A DNA stretch of 52,480 nucleotides from contig CAKOZV010000007.1 in NCBI GenBank assembly GCA_934131695.1, forward strand, positions 1 through 52,480, in the 5' to 3' direction. Made by a program: the position numbers and the translations under genes. The notes below the pieces were generated by a model, which was not told where the DNA came from, did no database searches, and was given only the letters and a program-made list of their open reading frames with translations. How positions within the stretch are numbered: the first letter of the stretch is position 1; each line of letters opens with the position of its first letter. Of this stretch, positions 1 to 9,224 are shown one piece after another. Source of the stretch: an uncultured Bacilli bacterium (GTDB lineage Bacteria > Bacillota_I > Bacilli_A > RF39 > UBA660).

Positions 1-464
1 TTAAAGTTACTAAGATATATCTCATAACTTTCTACACCATCTATTTTAGTATGATAAACACTATCTCTAAAACAGTAGGTCACTAACTTAGCATCTTTCC
101 TTTCAAAGTAAGAATTATTTAGACTTATTTGCACAACTTTTCTAGACTTGTAACTATCGCCGACGTCATATCCATTGCCCGCTAATCTAAATAGATAATT
201 ATATTGTTTTCTTCTTGTCCAGGTTGTTACTTCATAATTAACTTCTAGATTAACAATGGTATTATCTTTTTTAAATAATAAATCAAGACGATAATCTTTT
301 ATATGATTACCAGTATTTAACTCTTGATCTATTAATGTATAATCACTAAGATCTATACCAGTTGCCAAGTAAATAAGCCTATAGATAATATACCTTGTAT
401 CAGTACTTTTTACTAAATACTTTATAGTAGTATCATATAATGGTTTTATAAATTTTTTTGTCAT
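1..464 (-). pseudogene. PD-(D/E)XK nuclease-family (Rpn/transposase-like) protein, 3' part outside window
   Basis: Open minus-strand frame from an ATG at 464 to the window edge with no stop; about 154 residues are visible. It begins MTKKFIKPLYDTTIKYLVKS and is nearly the same protein as the complete copy at 31187-32095. The visible part holds the nuclease-like core, with acidic and basic residues around DYRLDLLFKK and NLEVNYEV as in PD-(D/E)XK-type Rpn/PDDEXK_2 proteins. Because the window ends, I cannot tell whether the gene is complete; it is labelled broken only in the sense of partial. A purine-rich ribosome site lies just upstream of 464. These proteins are usually described as recombination-promoting nucleases or transposase-like; the function here is inferred from family only. 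Confidence 0.75.
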
Positions 465-528
465 TCTACTCCTTTCTTCCCGGACAAGTAAAGAAAGGAT
501 AACAAATATGTATATCACTTTGCAAACA

Positions 529-633
529 GCCAATTTTCAAAATTTAGCCATAAAAAACAGGTGGTTTTGTTAAATTCCCCTACGCAATTCATTAAATTCA
601 GGGTATATTTTTACCTGAATTTTGAAAATTGGC
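529..633. repeat. Nested inverted repeat upstream of the nuclease gene
   Basis: A perfect 16-bp inverted pair lies at 529-544 (starts gccaattttcaaaatt) and 618-633. Inside it a smaller hairpin pairs attcagg near 595-602 with cctgaat at 614-620. The equivalent region of the right copy (about 32160-32265) keeps the layout but has lost perfect pairing. It could be an RNA structure in the leader or a DNA end recognised by the encoded protein. Confidence 0.6.
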
Positions 634-728
634 ATCTAACAAAAAAATTTTCAATTATTTTATATCATAGATACTTATCTATTACTATAATTAAAGAATA
701 ATTTATTAATATTTTAACTTTTCTCGTA

Positions 729-2594
729 ATCGAGTAGAGAAAACTTTTCAATGAATTATTGAATACTTTTCCCTCTCACACCACCGTACGTACCGTTCGG
801 TTTAATTTGTAATAGTATGTACTTTCAAATAGTAGTCTAGTGAATTTACTAGACCTCTTTTGTTTAATATTTCTTTAGATATTGCAGTTTCTATCACTCT
901 TGTATGTGCTATATGATAGTAACCTTTTCTTGAATTTGCTGTAACATAAGCATCTCTATGTGATATGCCTAGTTTTCTAAGACAAGTATATCTTTTCTTT
1001 ATCTTTTTCCATTGTTTCCAAATGATTACTCGTAATTTTCTACGTATATTTGGGTCAATTTCTTTTGATAATAAAGCTTTCATATCTGCAATTCTGAAGT
1101 AGTTCACCCAACCATATATTAATTGTTTTAGTTTAAGAAGTCTTTCATCTAAACTAATACTTCTACTTCTTACAAGTATATCGCGTAGTTTAGTCTTAAA
1201 CTTTTGTACTGATTTAATATGTGGCTTTGGTCTCCATATATTTTGATTAATTTTCTTATAAAATCCAAAACCTAAATATTTTATTTGATTTGGTCTTGCT
1301 ATTTTACTTTTTTCTAGGTTTACTTTTAATCCTAATTTCTTAGTTATAAAAGTTGTAATACTTTCCATTACTCTATTTGCTGCTTTTTCACTTCTAACCA
1401 TAATTAAACAATCATCGGCATATCTAACAAAGTTAAGTCCTCTCTTTTTTAGTTCTTCATCAAGTTCATTTAACATGATATTAGATAATAAGGGAGATAA
1501 ATTGCCTCCTTGAGGTGTACCTTTCTTTGTTTCTTGAATTACACCTTTTTCCATTACTCCACTTTGTAAGAATTTTCTTATTAGTGAAATGACATCATCA
1601 TCCTTTATGGTTCTGTGTATGATTGCCATTAGTTTATCTTGATTAACTTCATCAAAGAATGATTGTAAATCAATATCTACTATCCAATCATAATCATCGT
1701 TAAAGCATTCTAGTGCTTTAATAACTGCCTGCTCACAACATCTATTTGGTCTAAACCCATAAGAATTATCAGAAAATTGTTCTTCATAGATTGGTGTTAG
1801 TACTTGTACAATTGCTTGTTGTAATACTCTATCAATTACACTAGGTATTCCTAATTTTCTTAGTCTTCCATTTTCTTTTGGTATATAGACTCTTCTTACA
1901 GGAAGTGGTTTATATTTCCTATTTCTTATTTTCCATAGAATTTCTTCTTTATGTTCTTTTATATAAGAAAATAGCTCGTCAACAGTTACCCCGTCAACTC
2001 CACTTGCTCCTTTATTTTTATAGACTTGTTTGTAAGCTAAGTTTAAATTTTGTTTAGAAAGTATCTTTTCTAAAAGTTCCATACTTGTTCCTCTCTTTCT
2101 ATTATCGTGCATAGATTAACATCTTTTATAGGACTTATTCTTTGAATACGTCAATTTATTACCTATTTATTTATTCTGATTTAACCTATTCCAGTATTAG
2201 TAGTTAGAACTACAAATTATTCAGTCCTTCCTAGTTCCCTAGTACTACGACCTCTGCTGACTTCTTGCAATAAACCTTTTTCGACCGATTTTCTTAATAG
2301 GGTTCTCCTTAATCGTTTGCAAGACCTCCCGCGGTAAGACATATATCTTTCCTCGATTAGCTACTCACTTTACTACATAAAGTTACGAGTATCTTTGGGA
2401 CTTTAGTTTGTTAGGCAACCTTATCCGTTTATGTAGCCTTATAGTAAGTTTCTGTTCGTTAGCCTTCGATTTTGTTCCACACTTCCTTTAGCCCCAATCC
2501 TCACGACTGATGCTTTGTGCTTCTCTAACACTTCGTTGATACCTACGCGTGTATTGGACTTTCACCAACTAGATATATGCCATGCACGGCACAC
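729..2594 (-). mobile_element. Group II intron (probably class IIC) with reverse transcriptase
   Basis: On the minus strand the intron starts GTGTGCCGTGCATGGC at 2594 and ends ...CTACTCGAT at 729. The 5' end and the segment CCGAACGGTACGTACGGTGG plus GTGTGAGAGG near 771-796 resemble the start and domain V of class IIC introns such as that of Oceanobacillus iheyensis (recalled, not searched). The 5' exon is the T-tract of the terminator at 2597-2621, the usual class IIC target. The related intron-free sequence at 32358/32359 reads TTAG-TACG across the junction, which fixes both ends. About 480 bp between the 5' end and the RT gene hold the structured domains I-IV region and no gene. Confidence 0.85.
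802..2082 (-). CDS. ltrA: Group II intron reverse transcriptase/maturase
   Basis: A 426-residue protein if started at the ATG at 2082, which has GAGGAAC upstream; an in-frame ATG at 2112 lacks a clear ribosome site. It has the expected parts: RT finger region with GASGVDGVTVDE, GTPQGGNLSPLLSNI, the catalytic box VRYADDC (YADD intact), and a C-terminal maturase/thumb region including YLGFGF and the YYHIAH segment. Length is normal for bacterial group II intron proteins without an endonuclease domain, which fits class IIC. It splices and reverse-transcribes its host intron. The stop codon lies at the edge of the domain V region, so the RNA and reading frame nearly touch. The protein looks intact and potentially active. 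Confidence 0.93.
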   Translation of the reverse strand: MELLEKILSKQNLNLAYKQVYKNKGASGVDGVTVDELFSYIKEHKEEILWKIRNRKYKPLPVRRVYIPKENGRLRKLGIPSVIDRVLQQAIVQVLTPIYEEQFSDNSYGFRPNRCCEQAVIKALECFNDDYDWIVDIDLQSFFDEVNQDKLMAIIHRTIKDDDVISLIRKFLQSGVMEKGVIQETKKGTPQGGNLSPLLSNIMLNELDEELKKRGLNFVRYADDCLIMVRSEKAANRVMESITTFITKKLGLKVNLEKSKIARPNQIKYLGFGFYKKINQNIWRPKPHIKSVQKFKTKLRDILVRSRSISLDERLLKLKQLIYGWVNYFRIADMKALLSKEIDPNIRRKLRVIIWKQWKKIKKRYTCLRKLGISHRDAYVTANSRKGYYHIAHTRVIETAISKEILNKRGLVNSLDYYLKVHTITN

Positions 2595-2596
2595 CT

Positions 2597-2621
2597 AAAA
2601 AAGCCATAACTAAATATGACT
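2597..2621 (-). terminator. Rho-independent terminator of the secretion/pilus array; intron target
   Basis: On the minus strand AGTCATA-TTTAGT-TATGGCT forms a 7-bp stem (one G-U) followed by TTTTTTAG. It lies 10 bp beyond the stop of the 404-residue gene. The group II intron begins immediately after the T-tract. Confidence 0.8.
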
Positions 2622-2631
2622 TTTATAAATA

Positions 2632-3846
2632 CTATTTCAAAATGAATGGATCGCTTTCTGTACCCTTTCCACTTCTTATCATTACATTATTATTTAGCAT
2701 AATAGTTGGTCTGATTATATTAAGACTTGAAGCATTTGAATATAATAAATAACCATCTTCATTTACATAATACACATCATTGGTGTCAAAATCAGGAGTT
2801 GTTCCTAGCCACCAAGCGGTATCTTTTATTTTCAAATAGTTATAGTTTTGACAAGCCTTAGACACTGTATTTTTACAATTGATATCAATTGAAGCATTAA
2901 TATAATCAGAAGCTGTTAATAAACCAATCATTTGATTATCTAAAGAATCAGCACATTCTACTGTTCCGGTATTATTTTCTTCTTCAGCGCTTCTCTTACC
3001 CATACAAAATGAAAATGTAGTTAATTTTTGGCGATCAGTATCTGTTAACATACTAAAGTCTTCAAATTTATCAGAATAGATACTTGCTAGTATATCTCTC
3101 ATTCTACTAGGACGATATGAATTAATACCTGAACTATAACCAATCTCTGAATTATATCTATCATCCCATACATCAGAATAATATTCCTTAAACTCAGGTA
3201 TCAATAATATTTTATTATCACTTGTTACCTTTACAATTCTAAATAATCCTTTAGAAAGTTCGACATAGTTATTTACATTATCCCCTCTAAAGACATGTTC
3301 TCCATTCATTTCATATAAGCCATTACCACTAGTTACTGTTTTATTTTTACTGATTACTGCTTTATATAATTCTTCTGTTTTATATGAATCACCACAATCA
3401 AGATATGGAGTATAAATATATTCATTATTTATTTTTTGAACAATTACCTTACCAGTGCACGAAACATTTTTCTTAAGTTTTGAAAGTGGTTTCATTAACT
3501 TGTAATCTTCACTTGCTAAAGTAGTAGCGTCTACTTCACTTTTTCCTCCTTCTTCAGAAGGTAACAACACATCTTGAACTTGATAATATTTTATGGCTGC
3601 ATTTTTTAAGATTTGTTCTACTTGATCATAAGTATAATTTCTTCCTACTATCATTGTTATTAACAAGATTAATATAAATACTAATACTAAAATACCAAAA
3701 ATAATACCAACTACTCTTAAAAGCTTTTTCCTTGCCTTTTCTTTATCGGAGGTTGGAGTAGCAGATACATTAGTCTTATTTTCTTGTGCACTTCCAGTAC
3801 CTTCCGTTGATAACTTTTTACCAATATTTCTAAACTTATTAAACAT
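2632..3846 (-). CDS. Membrane-anchored ectodomain protein, last gene of the array
   Basis: 404 residues. A basic, polar N-terminal segment (1-43) precedes one membrane span at about 44-68 (GIIFGILVLVFILILLITMI); the rest should be extracellular. The ectodomain has Cys residues (VSCTGKV, LDCGDSY) and a C-terminal half with LFRIVKV, AWWLGTTP and a final GTESDPFILK. The same pattern recurs in the 598-residue protein at 25247-27043 (LFRIVKV, NIRPAITL, ERDDPYLI), so the two are paralogues. The C-terminal half resembles the DUF6273-type surface domain, from memory. Role unknown; position next to virD4 and at the array end suggests an exposed part of the machine. Followed by a terminator. Confidence 0.8.
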   Translation of the reverse strand: MFNKFRNIGKKLSTEGTGSAQENKTNVSATPTSDKEKARKKLLRVVGIIFGILVLVFILILLITMIVGRNYTYDQVEQILKNAAIKYYQVQDVLLPSEEGGKSEVDATTLASEDYKLMKPLSKLKKNVSCTGKVIVQKINNEYIYTPYLDCGDSYKTEELYKAVISKNKTVTSGNGLYEMNGEHVFRGDNVNNYVELSKGLFRIVKVTSDNKILLIPEFKEYYSDVWDDRYNSEIGYSSGINSYRPSRMRDILASIYSDKFEDFSMLTDTDRQKLTTFSFCMGKRSAEEENNTGTVECADSLDNQMIGLLTASDYINASIDINCKNTVSKACQNYNYLKIKDTAWWLGTTPDFDTNDVYYVNEDGYLLYSNASSLNIIRPTIMLNNNVMIRSGKGTESDPFILK

Positions 3847-3856
3847 AATATATCAC

Positions 3857-5977
3857 CTATTCATCAAAGAAATCATCAAAGAAATCATCATCATTATCAT
3901 TATCATCAAGATTTAAATTAATACTAGTATTAACTTCTTTAGAAGGAGACTCTTCTAATTTCTCTTCCTTTTCTTTCTTTCTATTCATCTCTTCTTTTTC
4001 TTTATTTAAAGCTTCTTCCTTTTCAAGCTCTGCTATCTTTGCATCTATTTTCTTAACTAATTCATCTACATCAAAACTAGGAGCAACTGGTTGTTTCGTA
4101 ACCGGTTCTATAGCCTGATTAATCTGTGGTCTACTAGGAGTAGAACTACTTTCCATATTAAATGGAGATGGTTCTTTTTTAGCAAATAAATTTGGTGGTA
4201 AAAATGGTGGCATCATACCTCCATTATCACTAGGCATTCCCATATCCGTAGAATTCATCATCTCAAGTAATTTTTTCTTCTTTTGTTCTTTTACAAATGT
4301 CTTTATATCAAATGTATGAACCGGAATTTTTTCCCTTTCTATAAAAACTGCCTTAGGATAAGTCTTTCCCCAATTAATTTTAAAGTCTGGTGTCATCTTA
4401 GTTTTAAATGGTTGTTTACGCATACGAAGAATAATTGTTTCAAACTGTTTCATTCTTTGTAAGTCTGATACAGTAACAAGTGGAGTTGAAGCAGTCTTAT
4501 CATCTTTTTTACTCTTAACCTCACCACACATTTTAGAAATTTCTTCAAGAGCAGCAAGCTCTGCTGATATTAAGTAAATAATATTTCCACAGTTACCACG
4601 AATAGTTTCAGCTTCCTCTTTACCATATACTTGATTTAACTGAGCATAGTTTTGAATAATCATAGTAAAACGCATATGTCTTGAACGAGCAGCTGTAATC
4701 ATAGTTGTCATATCTTTTAGCTTAGGCATATTAGCAAACTCATCTAGTAAGAAGTTGGTTCTAACAGGAAGGGCTCCTCCATTTGCCTGAGCAACATCAA
4801 TTAAAGTTTCATAACACTGTTTTAATAAAATTGTTACAAGTGGATGATAAGTAGTTTTCTCATCTTGAATAACAATAAATAATGCTGTTTTTCTCTTACC
4901 AATACCTGCTAAATCTATATCACTATGACTTAACATTTCTGATAAGTTTTCACGTGAAGCAAAAAGTTTTATCTTCTGTCTAAATACTGATAAAATACTA
5001 CCCTTAGTCTCATTTGGAGCTGATATTGTACTAGAAGCATTAATTGAAGCAGCACTAGCCGGATCTTTAGCATCAAAGTATTCTTTAATATAAGTGCTAG
5101 AACCAAACTTTTCCTCTCCAACTGTCGTCATTAAACTAACACTATTAAGGTTAATTTCTTCTTCTTTAGCATCTTCAAATAAACCAAGTACTACACCTGA
5201 AAAATAATCAGCACTAGTTTTCTCCCAAAATGGATCAGCATTAGCATTAGAAGAATCATATAAGATATTTAAAGCTAAATCATCAAGTAACTCTATTGCC
5301 TTATCTTGATTACCTGACTTATACATATGATATGGAAGTGTTAAAGGATTCCAACCACTACCAGCTTGCGGATTACGAAAGTTTAATACTTGTACATCAT
5401 ATCCTTTTTCGCGTAACATAGAAGCAGTACTTTCATAAATTTCACCTTTAGGATCGGTAATAATCATAGATTCACCATTTTTAGCAAGTAACTTAACAGT
5501 TGGTTTAATTACAGTTTGTGTTTTACCAGAACCAGTAGCACCAATAACTAAAGTATGATATTCTCCATCATCTACCCAAGCTTCATTTTCTTTAAGAATT
5601 AAAGGAACACCACCAGCAGTAGCTGTTTCCGCCTGTAAAGGAACCATAGTAAGCTCTGCTTGAATCTCTTTATCTTTAGCCCATCTAGAATATCCCTTAT
5701 CTTTCTTTTCTGTAGTAATACCAAACCCCTTCTCCATTTCAAAGAAATATGATTTAACACTAGCAAACATCCCTATTAAAGCCACTATATAGATTAAAAG
5801 TGTCATCCATAAAAATTCTGGAGCAAAAGCAGGTAATGGATTAAAGCCACTAAACACACCTTCAGTAGTAAGTGTATGTAAATTAACTATTCCAATAGCA
5901 ATAATATATAATAAGAACAATGCAAAAATACCAAATATAATTAAATCATCTTTATCAGCACGTAATTTTAACTTCAT
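3857..5977 (-). CDS. virD4: VirD4/TraG-type type IV coupling ATPase
   Basis: 706 residues. Two N-terminal membrane spans (about 12-33 and 52-74) are followed by the hexameric ATPase core, with Walker A GATGSGKT at 146-153 and Walker B FLLDEF at 409-414, plus the family segment IITDPKGEIY. The tail is long, Pro/Lys/Glu rich, ending in a strongly acidic run (DDNDNDDDFFDDFF). Such tails often contact substrates or partner proteins. Coupling proteins deliver DNA or protein substrates to a type IV channel at the inner face of the membrane. It starts 98 bp after the 261-residue gene and has its own likely promoter at 6007-6035. No relaxase gene is present in the window, so protein delivery is as likely as conjugation. 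Confidence 0.93.
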   Translation of the reverse strand: MKLKLRADKDDLIIFGIFALFLLYIIAIGIVNLHTLTTEGVFSGFNPLPAFAPEFLWMTLLIYIVALIGMFASVKSYFFEMEKGFGITTEKKDKGYSRWAKDKEIQAELTMVPLQAETATAGGVPLILKENEAWVDDGEYHTLVIGATGSGKTQTVIKPTVKLLAKNGESMIITDPKGEIYESTASMLREKGYDVQVLNFRNPQAGSGWNPLTLPYHMYKSGNQDKAIELLDDLALNILYDSSNANADPFWEKTSADYFSGVVLGLFEDAKEEEINLNSVSLMTTVGEEKFGSSTYIKEYFDAKDPASAASINASSTISAPNETKGSILSVFRQKIKLFASRENLSEMLSHSDIDLAGIGKRKTALFIVIQDEKTTYHPLVTILLKQCYETLIDVAQANGGALPVRTNFLLDEFANMPKLKDMTTMITAARSRHMRFTMIIQNYAQLNQVYGKEEAETIRGNCGNIIYLISAELAALEEISKMCGEVKSKKDDKTASTPLVTVSDLQRMKQFETIILRMRKQPFKTKMTPDFKINWGKTYPKAVFIEREKIPVHTFDIKTFVKEQKKKKLLEMMNSTDMGMPSDNGGMMPPFLPPNLFAKKEPSPFNMESSSTPSRPQINQAIEPVTKQPVAPSFDVDELVKKIDAKIAELEKEEALNKEKEEMNRKKEKEEKLEESPSKEVNTSINLNLDDNDNDDDFFDDFFDE

Positions 5978-6006
5978 GAAAACCCTTCTTTCTTTTTTTG
6001 AAACAT

Positions 6007-6035
6007 ATTATAACGTAAAACAAGAAAATATTCAA
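6007..6035 (-). promoter_or_regulatory. Likely sigma-A promoter for virD4 and the 404-residue gene
   Basis: TTGAAT (6030-6035) and TATAAT (6007-6012) on the minus strand are 17 bp apart, 30 bp before the virD4 start. It would make the last two array genes independently expressed. Confidence 0.6.
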
Positions 6036-6075
6036 GTAACCATCTAAATTATAACACCTAAATTTAGCAAAGTCT

Positions 6076-6861
6076 TTATTTATCTTCACAAGATATAACT
6101 TTTTGATATTTTTTGCCTTTTAACTGATACATTTCTATACACTGCTTTTTATCACTATAATATCCACAACCAGTAATTATTTCATAAGTACCATTTCCTG
6201 TTATATCAACTAAATAAGCAACATAAGCTTGACACATACTATACATTTTATCATAAGTTTCTATCTCTTTTTTTATTATAGAAATATTATTATCCTTTAC
6301 TATAAAGATAAAGTTAAATATATTTTTAGGACTTCCCGTAGTAAATACATTAGATATGACAAACAACTTTTCCTTTTTATTATCACCATCTAAATCAAAG
6401 TTAATTACATTTTTAGTAGTAAAATCCATAGTAACTATATCATTATCATCCAATACTTCTCTTATATATTTTTCATCACTTTCACTTGCTTCTTCTATAT
6501 CAAACTTTCCATATTTATATTTTTGATTAGTTTTAATAGCAAAGATATCAACTCCTTCTTGATTAATAGGATTTCTATCTTTATCGAAGATATACCATCT
6601 ATCATTATATAAAAGATAATAGTTACCTAGAAAATCACCATCTTGATAAATATCAAATTCCCTCCAATTGTATTGATTAGTTCTAGTCATATCATGCCAT
6701 TTACCATTCTCATAATACCATTTAGCATCAGTATTTACTATAATTGATGTTTTATTATGCATATCCTTAAAATGAGGATAAAGGAAGAAGATAAACATTA
6801 CTACAAAATAACTAGCTAAGAGAAATAATAACACATAATATCTAGTTCTTTTTTCTTTCAT
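6076..6861 (-). CDS. Secreted/membrane-anchored hypothetical protein
   Basis: 261 residues. An N-terminal signal anchor (about 9-28) precedes an extracellular domain rich in Tyr, Trp and Asp. Two acidic loops, FDLDGDNKKEKLF and VDITGNGTYEII, look like FG-GAP/calcium-loop type motifs (D-x-D-G-D-x-x-x-E in the first). No enzyme signature is seen. It lies between the cell-wall hydrolase-like gene (15 bp upstream) and virD4, in the same direction, so it is probably a surface subunit or accessory of the secretion system. I do not recognise a named family. Confidence 0.75.
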   Translation of the reverse strand: MKEKRTRYYVLLFLLASYFVVMFIFFLYPHFKDMHNKTSIIVNTDAKWYYENGKWHDMTRTNQYNWREFDIYQDGDFLGNYYLLYNDRWYIFDKDRNPINQEGVDIFAIKTNQKYKYGKFDIEEASESDEKYIREVLDDNDIVTMDFTTKNVINFDLDGDNKKEKLFVISNVFTTGSPKNIFNFIFIVKDNNISIIKKEIETYDKMYSMCQAYVAYLVDITGNGTYEIITGCGYYSDKKQCIEMYQLKGKKYQKVISCEDK

Positions 6862-6876
6862 AATTTATCTTCCCTT

Positions 6877-9198
6877 CTATTGTTTTTTAAAACATTGAAT
6901 TACAGATGTTCTATTCCAATCATATTGTTTCCATAAATTTGTCGCTTTACTACCTGGATCTAACATTTTAATATTTGTACCATTAACACTATCAACGGCT
7001 ACCCAGTGTTGACCTTGTCCACCTTTAACTTCTACTACACAATATGTATTAGCTTGACTAGTTTTTGTTTTTATAGCTTCTAATTTTTGATCTTTAGATA
7101 AACCAGATAAAGTCTGTGTAGACGAAGAACTATAAACAAAATTAGGTACAACTTTACTTACATTAGCCCAGTACAAATTACCACCCGAATCAAAGCCACC
7201 AACTTTATTCATTGCCTCTACAAAAGTACCTGGATTAAAGTTAGACTTTAAAGTAGCATCTGTTATACTATCAACGGCTCCACTCTTAGCAATTAACATA
7301 GAAATACTAGTAGCAAGACATCCTATGTTACCAATTGATCTAGAGCTATCACTTCCACCACCTAATACTACACTACTCCACTGTGAATCAGATTGTTTCC
7401 AAGCAACATAATTACCAGCTGCTGTTCCATCAGAAGAATCAACACAATTACTTTCACTAATAGATGCAACCCCAGGATAATGTTTTAATATTATTTGGGT
7501 ATAATCCATACCTTGATTAGCCATCGAAATCCAAGCATTTTGATCAGAATTCAAAAAGTTAGTTAGATAAACATTTCCCGAACTATCAAGAGCAACTTTC
7601 CCAGATACTTCACTAGCCCATTGTCTTTGTGGAGCATTAGCAGGTAATGGATCAAAGTGTTTAGTAGAAGCGGTATTAGTACCACTATGCATTACAAGAT
7701 TTTGGTTATTACTAGCACCATTAACACTACACCCTTTATCTGGATCACAATAAACTTGATCAGTAACACAGTTAGATATTTGCAAAATCCATTGACCACT
7801 TTCTTCATAGAGTTTTCTTCCACCGGTATTTCCAGAAGCATCTGGAACAGAAAGAGCAAAACTTTTAGCTGCTATTATTTGAGCCTTAAATGCTTCTTCT
7901 GGTGATGAAGCTCCAATTTCAGCATAAGCAACACCAAGAGCATACTTTTCAAGAGGAACAAGTTCTTCTCCTTCAATTGGTACACCATAAGTTCCATCAC
8001 AAATTCCACCAGCTGACATAAGTCTAACCATAATATTATTAGCATTAATAGTACGTTTTTTTATACCTGTACCATATTGTTCAGCATTAATACCCGGAAA
8101 ATTATAAGTACAGACTGCTCCTGTTACACCAGTTGCAGTAATAGAATCTCTATTCTTATTCTCATCATAATACTCTAAGATACTAAACATATCCTCAACA
8201 TAACGTTTATAAGTTTCATCATCTTTACCCGGTATTTTATCAGGAAAATATTTATTTTGTAAATTTTCTTTAAAAGTATCTTCACTAAAACTACCATTTT
8301 CATCAAACATTAAATCTGCTATCTCTCTAATTTTTGACTTAGTCATATTTTTATAAGAATAATCTTTTCCATAATTAGAAAGAATTGTATAAACAGCACC
8401 TATATATTTAGCTTCAAAATTTTTACCATCTTCACTATATTCTTCTTGAACTTCTTTAACTCGTTTTTGAAATGCTTCCTCATCCTCCGAAGTTTTATAA
8501 TCTTCATTTCCATCAGCAATACCAATTGCACTAGTACTATTAAAAGTAAGCAAAGGCGATATAGCCATAAAGAATATCATCAAAGGAAACAAAGTGATTC
8601 CAATTAATAAAATTAATTTAACAATAGGAGACATTTTAAGAAATCCGCTAGCTAAATAAGATAAATTGCCACCCTTTGTTTTTCTATTACCTCCAAACAA
8701 AGATTGTCTATTTTCTAGCTCTTCAGTAGTATCACTATCATCATCTTCATTATTATCTAAGAACTTAGGTCTTCTAGGTAAAAATGATGGTCTTCTACTA
8801 CCAAAGTCACTATTGTTATTCATTCTTTGACTATCACCAGTAGGAGAACCATCCCTCCTTGGTGGTAACTGTGGACCCTTATTAGCTCTTATATTTTTTA
8901 GAGCATCATTTGCTTTTTTTCCCATATCCATAACATTTCTAGCTTGTCTACCACCGGGAATTGCATCAATTAATTTATTTTTAGCCGCATCTTTTACTTT
9001 ATCAAAACTAGATCGTGGACTATCATCATCCATTCTAGTTGGTCTTCTATTCAAACTATCTTGAAAAGAGCCATTAGAATGACCTGCATGTGGAGCATCA
9101 TGCTTTGGAACATTAAAAGATGAACCATTTTGATTATTTGGCACACCTTGATTAGGATTATTATTACCTAATTTATTTTGTCCATCATTCTGGTTCAT
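6877..9198 (-). CDS. Membrane-anchored SpoIID-like + C39-like cell-wall protein
   Basis: 773 residues. A long polar Asn/Pro/Arg-rich N-terminus (1-185, probably cytosolic) is followed by one membrane span at about 191-219. Next comes an extracellular helical region (230-350). At about 405-520 there is a SpoIID/LytB-like domain with PLEKYALGVAYAEIGASS followed by the EEAFKAQIIAAKSFAL pattern. A C-terminal papain-like C39-type domain follows, with Gln602/606, Cys627 in NIGCLATS, His731 in GQHWVAV and Asp747 in MLDPG, which fit a Cys-His-Asp triad. Gram-positive type IV systems normally carry a lytic transglycosylase plus NlpC/P60 or CHAP protein here, so this is the likely wall-opening component. 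The combination of domains is unusual. It sits 26 bp after virB4. Confidence 0.85.
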   Translation of the reverse strand: MNQNDGQNKLGNNNPNQGVPNNQNGSSFNVPKHDAPHAGHSNGSFQDSLNRRPTRMDDDSPRSSFDKVKDAAKNKLIDAIPGGRQARNVMDMGKKANDALKNIRANKGPQLPPRRDGSPTGDSQRMNNNSDFGSRRPSFLPRRPKFLDNNEDDDSDTTEELENRQSLFGGNRKTKGGNLSYLASGFLKMSPIVKLILLIGITLFPLMIFFMAISPLLTFNSTSAIGIADGNEDYKTSEDEEAFQKRVKEVQEEYSEDGKNFEAKYIGAVYTILSNYGKDYSYKNMTKSKIREIADLMFDENGSFSEDTFKENLQNKYFPDKIPGKDDETYKRYVEDMFSILEYYDENKNRDSITATGVTGAVCTYNFPGINAEQYGTGIKKRTINANNIMVRLMSAGGICDGTYGVPIEGEELVPLEKYALGVAYAEIGASSPEEAFKAQIIAAKSFALSVPDASGNTGGRKLYEESGQWILQISNCVTDQVYCDPDKGCSVNGASNNQNLVMHSGTNTASTKHFDPLPANAPQRQWASEVSGKVALDSSGNVYLTNFLNSDQNAWISMANQGMDYTQIILKHYPGVASISESNCVDSSDGTAAGNYVAWKQSDSQWSSVVLGGGSDSSRSIGNIGCLATSISMLIAKSGAVDSITDATLKSNFNPGTFVEAMNKVGGFDSGGNLYWANVSKVVPNFVYSSSSTQTLSGLSKDQKLEAIKTKTSQANTYCVVEVKGGQGQHWVAVDSVNGTNIKMLDPGSKATNLWKQYDWNRTSVIQCFKKQ

Positions 9199-9224
9199 CT
9201 TTTTTCACCACCTAACTTCTTATA

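Larger units (their letters stand above)
1..728. repeat. Left copy of a ~730-bp direct repeat (nuclease gene 5' part plus upstream region)
   Basis: Bases 1-728 align along their whole length with 31626-32358 in the same orientation, with scattered substitutions and about five bases of net length difference. The match covers the 5' part of the nuclease gene and roughly 260 bp upstream. Similarity stops at 728, exactly where the group II intron begins, and at 32358 on the right copy. The two copies bracket the secretion/pilus array. Confidence 0.85.

Noticed and set aside
7657..7905. Plus-strand open frames inside the array (also at 10080, 11411, 14226, 15922, 22018, 23911, 24304)
   Set aside because: They are antisense shadows of clear minus-strand genes, with biased composition and no ribosome sites.
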